Shown in pieces: positions 9,511 to 21,800 of a DNA stretch of 64,000 nt. A program made the translations under genes and the position numbers. How positions within the stretch are numbered: the stretch's first letter is position 1; each line of letters starts with the position of its first letter. Source of the DNA: Euclidia mi (Eukaryota > Arthropoda > Insecta > Lepidoptera > Erebidae); the NCBI GenBank assembly GCA_944739405.2, contig OX123182.2, positions 91,814,051-91,878,050 on the forward strand, read 5' to 3'. Below the pieces are notes generated by a model. The model did not search any database. It worked only from the letters and a program-made list of their open reading frames with translations, and was not told the origin of the DNA.

Positions 9511-10564
9511 AAAATTACATCACAGCGGTACAGAGTTGGTAATCAATGAAATACGCCAACACTATTGGATTCTTCGTCTGCGGCCGACTACAAAGAAAAT
9601 AGTACATAGATGTCTACCATGCCGCATTAGAAAAACGCAGCCGCCTGAGCCAGCCACAGGGGACCATCCAAAGACGCGCCTTGCTCACCATCAGAGGCCC
9701 TTCACCTACACGGGTCTTGATTATTTCGGGCCGCTCTCCGTAACCGTCGGTAGACAGCGTCACAAACGTTATGTGGCACTGTTTACATGTCTCACTTCCA
9801 GGGCAGTACATCTGGAGGTCGCCGCCAGCCTGAGCGCCGACTCCGCAATCTTGGCGCTGCGCAGGTTCGCAGCGCGCCGAGGTTGCCCCGCAGAGATCTA
9901 CTCGGACAACGGCACCAACATGCACGGTGCCGACCGAGAGATGAGAGACGCCGTCGCCGAGGAAGCGAGTCGCCGTGGCATCATATGGCGCTTCATCACC
10001 CTCTCAGCGCCATTCATGGGGGGCGCATGGGAGCGCCTCGTCAGGTGCGTGAAGACCGCCCTCTATACGGTCCTTCATGAGCGCCATCCGCACGAAGAAG
10101 TCCTAGCTACACTACTGTGTGAGGTCGAGTACACAGTAAACAGTCGACCCCTCACACACGTCTCCGTCAACGCAGCAGACAGCGAGGCCATCACCCCGAA
10201 CCACATCCTGTTCGGTGGTTCTGCTCGCCTCCCTCCGCTGGGCGAGTTCAGCGAGGCTGACCTCAACAGCAGCAAGCACTGGCGGCGCGCCCAAATCCTC
10301 GCCGACATGTTCTGGCGCCGTTGGGTGCGCGAGTACCTACCCGAGCTGCAACACCGGCGGGAGCCCCATGGGTCTGGGCTCAACCTCGAGGTCGGCGACC
10401 CCGTCCTGATCGCCGACGGCCAACTCCCGCGCAATACCTGGCCGCGCGGTCGAGTTGTGGCTGTCTACCCGGGCGCCGACGGCGCCATACGCACTGTCGA
10501 GGTGCGCACAGCAGCAGGCGTCCTCAAACGGCCGACTAAGAAGCTGGTCCCCCTGCCCAAGTGA
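9374..10564 (+). CDS. BEL/Pao integrase
   Basis: 396 codons from an internal Met. The same frame is open further upstream and carries the linker (SRLYSLPVEMNNG) that normally joins RNase H to integrase, so the true domain edge is left of the ATG. An H2C2 zinc-binding region is visible (HHSGTE to HRCLPC, residues 49-83). The DDE core keeps all three acidic residues: D116 in LDYFGP, D178 in YSDNGTN and E220 in GGAWERLV. The C-terminal part (residues about 300-396) matches the Pao C-terminal domain with the GDPVLIAD and RGRVVAVYPG strands. It lies in a different frame from gag-protease, whereas intact BEL elements usually have one frame. The catalytic core looks undamaged. Confidence 0.85.
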   Translation: MEMNNGIITLRSRIIATEEISEQTKRPPILDGDHRITQLYIDWTHRKLHHSGTELVINEIRQHYWILRLRPTTKKIVHRCLPCRIRKTQPPEPATGDHPKTRLAHHQRPFTYTGLDYFGPLSVTVGRQRHKRYVALFTCLTSRAVHLEVAASLSADSAILALRRFAARRGCPAEIYSDNGTNMHGADREMRDAVAEEASRRGIIWRFITLSAPFMGGAWERLVRCVKTALYTVLHERHPHEEVLATLLCEVEYTVNSRPLTHVSVNAADSEAITPNHILFGGSARLPPLGEFSEADLNSSKHWRRAQILADMFWRRWVREYLPELQHRREPHGSGLNLEVGDPVLIADGQLPRNTWPRGRVVAVYPGADGAIRTVEVRTAAGVLKRPTKKLVPLPK

Positions 10565-10639
10565 CGAGGTGTCGCTCACCGGGTGCTCTGCAGCACCGCC
10601 ACACGACGGGTCACGCGCGTTGCTGCACGGCGGGAGAGA

Positions 10640-11792
10640 TGTTCGCGACAGACATTAAAACTATGACAGTGAATAGTGTATTCGAAACCGCGAGTGAAAA
10701 TCGAATAAAATCGGTGTTATCTAATCGTGCGGTACACCGGGTTCGGTTCCCGGACGTGTCAAAACGTTAAAAAATAGCTAAAATAGTGTAAATGGTTAGA
10801 TTGCTAATATATAACAACTATGTAATACATGAACATTAGTCTTAAACTTGTGCTAACCGTAGGGACCTTAGATATCGAATCATAAATAGCGTTATCAGTA
10901 GTGACAGATAAGAGTTAATGCTTCATAAAACAGCTGTTTGTTTACATATTCGTATTATAGTTTTATAAGTGTTTTTTAGCTTCATATAGACTTGAAATCA
11001 TGTCTAGATACCTTTTTATTGCTAGTTATTACCTTATATAGTTAAAATAAGCATAATAACAAACATTCGTATGTTTATTATAAAATTTGTTTACTTACGA
11101 TAGTATTTACTTAAGAAATTCTGTAAATTTTTTATGCTTCAAAGTTATCATGTCATATGTTCGAATTGAATAAAGATATTTTCATGGTGTTTGTTTTAAT
11201 AGATGCCTCATATAGTTGCACACAACGGCCTACCAAAATTATATATATAAATTTAGTATACGATAGTTTTTCAATAGAAAATATAGTGGGCGGGCCCTTG
11301 TGTGGCAGCATTTTTTGGGAGTTTTTATGGAATAACTTAGTGACGCAAATAGTTAGGTTTAGGTATTGTATACCAATAGATAGAGCTTAATGAGACCTAT
11401 CTAACGATGTATAGAACATGTATGTATGCATAATAGGATCGAAACATACGTAACATTTGTACTGTTTTGTAAATAAAAATAAAGGAAAGATTCCCTGTGC
11501 ACGTGTTCGGTGCGATGGTCGTCGATAAGGTAAAGTTTCGAGGTACTTAAGCGACCACCAATTCGGGCAGTTGTTGCCGTCTCAACCACCATCTTGTAAC
11601 CATCAAGCACCGCACACCTGAACAGCATCGCTCTCAACGTATGAAGATGTTTCATTTCTGAAGCCCTTACACATCGAAGCCATACAGTCCACACACATAG
11701 AAGAACACGCATCGTCGTAGGCACACGTCAGCAGCACACTACCAGCGCACTGTAGCGGACTAGCAAAGGTTCGATTCCTGGCATCCGTTACA
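10640..11792 (+). repeat. 3' LTR of BEL/Pao element
   Basis: 1153 bp, co-linear with the 5' LTR at a constant offset of 5549, followed by the GCACG duplication at 11793-11797. Confidence 0.9.
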
Positions 11793-11797
11793 GCACG

Positions 11798-12641
11798 CTT
11801 CTTAAAGATTCTAATTTCGAATTGTAAATTAAACAGTCCTTACTATGCGCGCGCATCCCGTCGAATGAGACGGCGTTAATGTAGCCAACATCACTTAGCG
11901 CGTTAAACTACGCGGAAAAACCCTTTGATGTGTCCAAAAAACCGACACCCGAGCTATCGCTTAACGTTTAACGCCATTAGTAATGCCGTTAGTACCGCGT
12001 TAAAACGTTGGCCACATCTACGTAGCGCCTAAATTAACGCGCTAATAGGGAAGATTACTGCCAAGTTAAACCACCAGATGGCGGTATCACCGACTACAGT
12101 AAACAATGAATTTTGGCAAGTATGACATTTGAGTGACAACTTGACAACTCGCTTAGACTTCAAACTTTGGATGCGCAATCTCATTATCTCATCTCAAACA
12201 AGTCACTGAAACAGAAACATTGTACCATTTTTATTGTTATTGATAATTACATATATGAGAACTGTTTTGTCTAAATAAATAAGTATAGATATATTGTTGT
12301 CTCGTTGATGACAATATTTGAAAAGTGCGATATGACAGCACAGAGTACGACAGTTTGTTTACTGTAGTTGCTCGTGCTGCCATCTGCGTCGAGCTTTGCG
12401 TAATGTTCCCTATTAACGTGTTATGACGCAGGTGTAGCAGGAGCTTAACAAATTAATAATTTGTTTGCTGGCAATAATAAATTTTGCTGTCACTTCAGCA
12501 CGAAATTTTCGTTCGTCCTTCTTTTTCTCAATCTTACGTAGGTATATAAATTATTTACTGCTGAAAATAGTACAATAATATCCAGTTATCTGTTAGAAAA
12601 ATGTATAAAGTGTATCATTTTCCAGAACCCAGCTGAAAACC
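11798..12641. promoter_or_regulatory. 5' flank/5'UTR region of ZNF598, with inverted-repeat-like remnant
   Basis: No coding potential. 11865-12455 contains CGTTAA-rich sequence in inverted relation to 4905-5090. Just before the ATG there is a good acceptor-like ATTTTCCAG at about 12624, so the start codon exon may have a spliced 5'UTR exon upstream that I cannot define. Without the 6.7-kb retrotransposon, the asp and ZNF598 start codons would be only about 1.35 kb apart, which suggests a formerly compact divergent promoter region. Confidence 0.45.
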
Positions 12642-12809
12642 ATGGCTGACTCTCAGGCAAACGAGAACACTTGCGTAGTGTGTTTCAAGAACGTTTTGTA
12701 CTATTCGATCGGGGAATGTGATCATCCCGTATGTTTCGAGTGTTCTACCCGAATGCGGGTGCTTTGCCTGCAAAATGAGTGTCCCATCTGTCGACAAGAC
12801 CTATCAAGG
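12642..12809 (+). CDS. ZNF598: ZNF598 exon 1 (RING domain)
   Basis: 56 codons from ATG (context ACCATGG) to AGG|GTAAGT. It contains all eight zinc ligands of the C3HC4 RING, beginning CVVCFKN and ending CPICRQDL. Confidence 0.92.
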
Positions 12810-15800
12810 GTAAGTCAGTGACATGATCAACAATACATGTTATGATTGTACTGTTCCCTGTGCACAATCTCACATTGTGCAACATTGTGTATTATATTCA
12901 TACTCAGCCTATTTTCTGTATTAGCCTTTCTCGGTAAGCTAATTGTTACAAGAATGAAATATATCCGATATGTTTTGATATAATATACTCATCAGATAAA
13001 CATGGTGGTGTATGGTGTCAGTAGAAACTTGAATCAACATGGATAATTACTCACATCCTCAAATTATAACTTTATATTTGCGTCATACTATCTTAGCAAT
13101 GATTACTTAATTTCTCAGCTTGTCAACTACTTTGCACAAAGAAAAATAAACAAGAATTCAGTTATTTTGTGTTATGAATTCAAATTTATATGGAATGTGT
13201 CCATCATTTTACGAAGACATGATTTGAATCTTATTTTACTTATTATCTCTACATGTCCTAAAATAGCAATCAGATCATTTGCATTATATTTTATATAGAA
13301 CTGATTAATCTATTTAATATTTTTGCAACTAGCAGTATATGAACAATGTGATCTTGCATATGTTAAATTCAGGATTAAACCTAAGTTGCTTGTGCAGCAA
13401 GAATAGAGTCTCTACTTATTGAATTAAAACAATTTTTAATTATAGTGGATTAATGAACACTTTGTAATTCAGTATGAAAATTGAAATGATACATTGTAAG
13501 ACCTATTTCAATGGTTCACTTCCATTGGTTCTTAGTAGCGGTGGCTTTATATTGAATATCTACCTAACTGTACTTGAAGTATTGCATATGGAGAAAGGTG
13601 TTTTAAGCCTGGTCAAGGTTAAGTTTTAAGGTGGATTAAGGAATTGTACTGGTTTACCATTACCCTCAAGTTGTCTTAAAGAAGAAACATATCTTCTTTA
13701 ACCTCCGCACGACAACACGCCTCGATTGCACCCGCGCTTATTATTACTTGCCAATTTCCGTCAAACACTTCGCGGTGTGATTGCACCGCGCTTCCCCACT
13801 CGATATTATGTCTTATATCTGATACTTACAAACAACTTTTGTATGAAGAAGTTTTGTGATATACGTCCTTCAATACATGTTCTATATTCTGAACAAAAAA
13901 TATTGCATAATCTATGGCCCATTTTTTTTTTATTCAGTATTGAAAAATTGTCATCGAATGCGCGTGGAGTCACACTTAAACGACGAACGAACTTTTGACG
14001 TTCGTCTGCGCTGTGTGGAAAGGTTAAGACAACTCCTGCACTAGTCATGAATCCTGGGATAATGGCAAACTACAAGCAATGGACACTAAACACCCAGACT
14101 TGAAACATTAATTTGTTGAATACACAAAGCATTGTCCTATGTGCGGTTCAAAGCCACAACACTTGGCGCAGTGTTAAGTGGTGTGGCAGCCAGTTAACTC
14201 CTTAAAGGGAATTCAAAGTAACAATATTTGTGAATATTATAACAGCACTTAGATTTTATTATAAACATTTATTCAAATAAAGAATTTACACTAATTGGAC
14301 AGAAATGTAATTTAAAAGGTTAACAAATTATCTTTTTAAATTAATGAATTTTTTTACACATTTATAAGTAGTTACATAAGTCTCATTTTAATGTGGTTGC
14401 AAGCTTTGATAGATTTCTAAAATTGTGCATTATCAGGTGGGCAAGCTCTCAATGACCAAAGCATTCAGTTTACAATCACAAGGCTCTTCAAAGAAGCCTC
14501 TCCCAGATATAAAACAAGCATTAAGTTTAGCTGGAGGGTGTTAAATACCAAGGATGTTTGTGTCCCAATAACAGACTGTATATTACTATGTGAAAAATAT
14601 AGCAAATGGGGAAACTTTGTTTGAAATTAGTATCCCTTTATGTAAAACATAGGCAGCTATCATTTGTGCACACAGAATCTTTTGGACTATACCTTAGATG
14701 AAAATATGTATTATACCAACATTTGACTAGCTATGTAAAAAGTGTGGTATACCGGAAACACATACAAATAATAACTGTTCATAAATAATAATAAATATTC
14801 TACCACATTCACACAACACCATCTAGTCCCAAACTAAGCAGAGCTTGTGCTATGGGTTCTAGACAATGGATAAACATACATATATACTTTCTTATATAAA
14901 GTAAATATGTAGTAAGTATGTATACTAATAATTATAATAACTAATAAATTAATTTATATTCCAGGTTGTTTTTACGGATTCCATCCAGCCTTATAAAGAG
15001 CTTCGTAACAGGGTGTTCACTGATAGACTCTTTGAGAGGCAGTACAAGATTGTGTTCTGCAGTGAAGAGATCAAGCAAGCTTATGAAGTGTTGCTAGAGA
15101 ACCGTTGCAAGATCTGCGACAAGATTCCACCGTTTCGTACATTTAGTATGCTCAGTGATCATATGAGGAAGGTGCATGAAAGATATTTCTGTGACCTCTG
15201 CGTTAAGCATTTAAAGGTATGTATGAATTACAATTTGGCAATACATATAATTACAGTCTTGTATATAAGCAAATATAAATTTGGCATGCTGGACCAGTCG
15301 CATCAAGTTTATTTTCTAACATTTTAAAATATTATTTTCTGAAATTCATACATAGATACAAAAATATTTATTGCGTAATACTGGTTGGGATCTGCATCGT
15401 CAACTGCCATCTAATAAGAGAAAAATACCTATTGCAAATTTTTTATTAATTAAAACTCATTACTATTATTACTCTGTATTGTAATGTACATTTACTTAAT
15501 CATTTATTAGTGTTGTGCAATATATTAGTCATGCAATTTATTCAACTTTTTATATAATTAATTGAGTTTGTAATTTATTTTATGCTATCAATTCTCACTG
15601 GTTAGTTGCTTTTACTGACTTGACTGACCAAAATTAATAATATATTACTTTAGTTAACTTTAGGACCCTTTTTTAATTTTGTGTGTGGCAACATTATCAT
15701 CTGCAAGATACATTTATTTTATAGCTTGAATTTCTTTGTAAATAATGCCACAATTATCTTGTTTCTTGGTAGAATAATACTGTTGTAGCTGTCATAGTTT

Positions 15801-18800
15801 AACATTGTTTTGGGATTTTATCTCTGTTTCGCCATTGCGGGTCTCGTACGGAAACCCTTATTATTATTATATTTAATCAGGCAGACAGTTGAGACAACTG
15901 ATGATTTTACTTATGAACATATTAATATAAATTCAACCTACATAATAACTAGATGAGCCTGCCTTAACTTAACAGTATGTCTGCTGCAATCACTAATGAC
16001 ATGCCTAAGTATTAGGTCCACTAATAAATCAATACTGTATTTGTAAAGTTGTGGAGTTTGAGCAATTTTCTATAGGACTATGTTTAAAAAAAGGCAGTTT
16101 GACAAATTCCTAATAAATTCTGGTTCAATTAAATGGCAGATAATAAGATGATGCTAATTTTGTTGTTTCATTTTAAATCTAGGTATAATGCACTGAGTCA
16201 CGTCAGATTAAAAAAAAACTAAATGATGTTTTTCTTCACAAATTAATTTATAGTAAAATGTTTCTAGCTAAATCTATACAATAACCACTTCTTATATTTG
16301 TAATATTCTTTCTTCTTGTTGTTCTAGTTAAAAAAAAAACATACAATATGCCCAACAGAGTGTTTTTATTTTTAGATCTTCACAAGTGAACGGAGGTGCT
16401 ATACACGTCAAGAATTGGCTCACCATCGACGGAAAGGCGACCTCGATGACACATCACACAGGTAATATCAAAACACAAACATATGTGTAAACATCCTCTA
16501 TGTTGCTATCAGGCTTGGGCTGCATATCAAGCAAATATGTGTAATATAACAGAAACTAAAATTATGTCAAATCTGGTTAGACTGTTAAGTGGATCCTGAG
16601 CTCTAAAATAAAAAGTCTTAGATGTAACTGGGATACCTCTAGGAAGATGATGACGACGGTGTGATATGCAAGGAAAATGATGATAGATATGGGTACAATA
16701 ATGTCATGTGAGTGAGTGAGCAGTTTAGAATTTATGAATGTGCTGATGTTTTAATCTCTATTAAGGATGAGTAGGAAGTTGAAAGTGTTTTGAGACGCTT
16801 TATTCGCAGGCAACCGCCAATTGCCTGTGCCTATCGCAATGACTACCTTCAGCGGTAACAAGTCATCGATCGATAATTTGCTCGTGTTGTCAATTATTCT
16901 GGGCTTCGACGCTAAAGTATGCACAGCCGTATACGTCACATTATTCACTCGGACAACAGAACGACATTCAGAAAACACATATTTGAAGTATTTTACCATT
17001 ATACTTCTTAAACTCGTATTCTTTTGCTACAGATATGTTAAAATTACAGCATCTTAGTGATAAAATAACCGTTATTGAATATTTGTGCCAAAAACCAATA
17101 CTTATGCATATTTATTATCACAATAAAAATTGCTATTAAATGGAGAAATTGCAAGAAATCACCGAATTTGATACACTTAATAGTCTGTACTACCAGGCCT
17201 CCTTCACTCGGCCGTACCTACAGCGATAAGTGACTACATTTTCGCGCGGCTTCCAAGACCGCGTCCGACGCGTCGCGCAAGGGTTGTCGACTTGAAAATT
17301 TGATTTTATTTATTTTACGAGAGCAACTGGAAAATTAGATTTTTTGTTTGTGTAGATATCCCAACGACCATGGTGTCAAATTAAAGATCTAGTTCAAAAA
17401 CCATTTTATCTGTTTGAATCATGTAAATCGGTCCACGCGTTTAGGAAATAACTAAGAATTAGTATAGTGAAAATATAAACGACCAGATTTTTTGTGGTTT
17501 TTGTTCTACGAGCTCAAATAGTTGGATAGGATACTTATAGGATTTATATATTTTTTGATTCTAGGATGATTATTTATTATTAGGTACGTGGTCAAATAGG
17601 TAGATAGGCGATGAATAAATATTATAGTAGCAGCGGCAGGTCGACAACCCTAGCGCGAAAGCTAGCGCGTCACTCCGCGCCAGACAGCGACAGCGTTATA
17701 TGTTAGAAAAGAGCGGGAACGGTTAGGTGAATATCGCATTAGGCACTGAGTGCTTATGCGAGCTGAATTGCACTTTGTTGCTTAGTAGCAAGAGTCGCAA
17801 TTTCAATGAATTGGTTTGAGAAGTGTTGCTTCTGTACGTAAGTACTGTTTATTCTGTGGTACTACTTACGAGATAAATAACATAATATGTAATCATTATA
17901 TACTACATTAAAGATAAATAATTGTAAACAAATAAAAAATTCGTTACGTTTAGGTAATATAATATGTACCTAATTTGTTATCAAAATCATAGTAACTTAA
18001 TTGTAAAATGTCAGGGTAGGTAACTACTGCATTGAGCAAACTATCACGGCATAATAATCATTAATAATACAAACGTAGCAGCGATAGCCTAGTGGAGGAC
18101 TGATATGCAGAGGTCTCGGGTTCGAATCCACGGCACGCACCCATGGCTTTTCTAAGTTAAGTGCGTATTAAATTGTTGATTATCGATTGCTTATCGGTGA
18201 AGGAAAACATCGTGAGGAAACCTGTATGTCTGAGAGTTCTACATAATGTTCTCGAAAGACATGTGAAGTCTGCCAACCCGCACTTGGCCAGCGTGGTGGA
18301 CTATAGCCTTACCCTTCTCATAGCTAGAAGAGGCCCATGCTCAGCAGTGGGGCAGTAATAATACAGGGTTGATGATGATGATAAAGGTACAATTTAGCGT
18401 ACAGTGTCAACCGTTTTTTTAGGCTTATAAAACAGAAACGTTTTTCATGACTTAATAGGTATTCTTTAATCTCAACTATTGGCCCATATTTTTTATATTT
18501 ATTTTTTTATAGTCTCACGCTTGTATCCCCGAAGGGGTAGGCAGAGGTGTAATATAACACCCACATTTCGCCATGAATTTTTAGGTCCCACGTAATAGGG
18601 GGCGAGCCTATTGCCGTTACCGGGCACATCATCAGACTCCGTGCTGCTACGGAGAATTTGGAAAAACCCAGTAACAATTTGCCCGACCCGGGAATCGAAC
18701 CCGGGACCTCCGATCAGCAGTCGCATACGCTATCCACTGGACCACGGAGGCAGTCCATATGTGATGAGTATTGGCCCATAACGTTTTGATAAAGGAGAAA

Positions 18801-21800
18801 TCCTCTTTACAGGAGTCCAATTTATATAATTACCCTTTTAATGTAAAGGAATGCAAGAAAATAGTTCTAAAAATTATTGTAACAGTTTTAAACATAGGGT
18901 GAACTTCTTGAGATACTTACCTAAATCTGATAATATTGAGTAAAACTAAATATTCCATCATATTTGGTTAGAGTAGAAAGTTGACTGCAGGTCCTAAGGC
19001 GGTCTTGTATGGAACTAAAACTGGCAACTAGAAAAACGCAAGGACGATACCTAAACGAGACCCAATGCACGTAAATATGATTGAAGTTAAAAAAAAGTGA
19101 GTGTTTGGCATTTTAAAAATGAACCTTTAAACCAGGTGTAACTCCTCATAAAAGTAGTTTATACCTTAAACATACATTCTGCACCCTACTCTAATTAAGA
19201 CTCATTAAAATCCCATCTAGGCTGATGTCAACAATAGTTTATCAATTACAGCCGAACGTCATTAGTAAAAAACATTTTAAGAAGCACGAGTTTCTTTTAA
19301 ATAAACTTTCGCGATACTTTATCTTTACATTGCAGTTATTTGCGTATGTATTATGGATTTATATATATTAGTCTTTAAGCCCTTATAACATACATCACAA
19401 TATTCACGATAACAGTGAACACGCTTTTCTTATCTAAGTATTACGCGATAAAAGCTTTACTTGTTCAATATTAATGTTGTATAGATTACGTGTTATCTCT
19501 TGACTATTCTGCATGTCATTTAACGTCAAAGTTTCAAAAGAAATTGCAAATGGTGAAATTAATGGCAATTATAGCTTAATTGTCTTTTTAGAAAAGATTG
19601 TAGCAGCTGAAATATAAATTTGCCGAGCAATGTAATAGTTAAAGTGGTCACGGGCCCAAATAGGCGTAATGAACCTACATTGGTTCATATTAAAAGCCTT
19701 TAGCTACATACAAAAAAATGTAAACGGTACTGCTTACTGGTTTTGTAAAGATAGTTTATTTTTGGCACAAATGTGTACCTATGTTTTTTTACTGAAATGT
19801 TATTTTCTGTGGCATTTAAATAAATAGTGTAAGTAGCAGAAGTAATCAGATCTGAAAATATGATCGAATTTAGATCACTACGGATCCAATAGTTATCATT
19901 GGAATATTACTTTTATTGTCAAACCATATGTCAAAGCCGTGTGGTTGACGGCATAGAATACAAGTTTTGTGTCACCACCCCCTATCTTCCCGTGGGTGTC
20001 GTAAGAGGCGACTAAGGGATAACACGATGCAAATACCATCTTTGCGTAGAGAGGGAAAACTCGACATCAAACCCTATACGACTGCCTCGTTGGTCTCGCG
20101 GCATAAATGTGCGCGTGGGATCGGGAGGTCCCGGGTTCGATTCCTGGGTCGGGCAGTGTTATTGAGTTTTTCTGTCAGGAAACTCTCAGTAGCAAGCACG
20201 GAGTCTGGAAATGTGTCCGGTACGGCAATAGGCTCGCCCCTTATAATGTGGGACTAAAGTACATCTGGCGAAAAGTGGGTGTAGAAATACACCTCTGCCT
20301 ACCCCTTCGGGGATAAAAGGCGTGACGTTATGTATGTATGTATGTGTCAAACCATTAAGTTAATCTTCTTTTCCGCCAAAAGTAATGACTCGCTGACCAC
20401 CAAACCCAATTCAATTCTCAACTCTAAAGTCAATTTGACAAATTATTAAAATCCATCCTTAAATCGCAGGGGTCACCCTCTTTGCGAGTTTTGCGAGGAG
20501 CGTTTCATGGACGCGGACGAGTTGTACCGACATTTGCGCAAAGAGCACCTGTACTGCCACCTTTGCGACGCGGACGGACGCAACTTGTACTACGCGTCGC
20601 ATTCGGCACTGGCGCACCACTTCCGCACCGATCACTACCTGTGCGAGGAGGGCGAATGTGCCGGACAACATTTAACCGCTGTGTTCAGGAGCGAAATTGA
20701 TCTAAAAGGTTTGTTTACTTTTACAATATTTTTCTTTTTCTGCCTGCCCTTTTCCCATATCACCTACCTACTTAGGGTTGGCGCAAAATGTCTCTTTCTT
20801 CCATTGTCATTTTAGTTTTACAATATTATATTACTTTAATAGAGGTACGTTGAGTTTGAAAATATCGCACTCATACTCGCAGTGCTGCGAACGTATGAGC
20901 TTGCCTAGTAGGTATACTTACAACGCCGTGTGATTTTGTCTGACCGTAGTGGCTGCTGGCCGCATTGCACTCTGCGAAGGTCCGTGCACACAATTTAACT
21001 TTTTCAAAAGCTTTTTAACTTTTATACTACTTTAATGTCACTGCTTAAAACTTCTCTGCTCTGAGTGTATGTAAATTGAGCCTAATTTGCCTTTGAGTGC
21101 ATTCAGATTTGGGTTTGTAAATAAAAGAATATAGTTACCATGGGGCAGATATACCGCACACAAGACAGCCCTGTCGAGTGCCAGTTACGATTTTAACAGT
21201 TTAACTTCTTGTTATTTTCTTAAATATGAGATAGTCCATAAGTTTACGCGCCGTCCTACGTGAGCGGTCTGGATACGCACGCGATGCGGTGCGGCGCAGC
21301 GCGGAAACAACAAACAGTAGATACCTATTGACGTGGCCTACGTGACCAAATGCACGTGACGTGCGATGCGGCGCGGCACGAGTTGAAACGAACGCGATCA
21401 TTTGTTTTGATATTTTCGCGCGAACTGAACGGCGGCGGATGCAGGCGGTGCTGGTCTAGGACGATTCGCGCGCAAATAGGACAGATTCATCGCCTCACAT
21501 CGCACCGTATATTCAATTCGCTCGGATTGCGTTCGCGTTAAGTCGCTCACGCAAGATGCCGCGTTAGTTTTTGGCCTGACATGTGATATGTGACGTGTGT
21601 GTGTGTGTCTGTGCGCAGCGCATAAGGCGACGGTGCACGGGCGCGGCATGGCTCGTGGCGCGGCACGACAGGCGCGCACGCTGGAGCTGCAGTTCAACAT
21701 CACGCCGCACCCCGTCGTCACGCAGCGCACGCCCAGGTACTATATGTGTATGTAGTACAGTGTACAAGGTGCACGGGCGCGCACGCTGGAGCTGCAGTTC

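Larger units (their letters stand above)
5091..11792 (+). mobile_element. BEL/Pao LTR retrotransposon, RT-RNase H deleted, young
   Basis: A complete LTR-to-LTR insertion. Two 1153-bp LTRs (5091-6243 and 10640-11792) begin TGTTCGCGAC and end CCGTTACA. They are flanked by a 5-bp GCACG duplication and differ at only three positions that I could find. The internal part encodes a Pao-type gag with zinc knuckles and an A17-type aspartic protease (6277-about 8830), then an H2C2 zinc-binding and DDE integrase with its C-terminal extension (9374-10564). The reverse transcriptase and RNase H region expected between them is absent. Near-identical LTRs mean recent insertion, so the deletion derivative was probably mobilised by a complete relative. 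It sits between the divergent asp and ZNF598 promoters. Confidence 0.9.

Noticed and set aside
13726..14048. Overlapping 60-90 codon ORFs in ZNF598 intron 1
   Set aside because: On both strands, no domain, no splice context that adds to ZNF598.
20081..20150. Functional tRNA genes at SINE heads (also 18079, 18511, 3780, 53100)
   Set aside because: Only A/B-box-like parts are present, the cloverleaf is incomplete, and each is fused to a SINE body.
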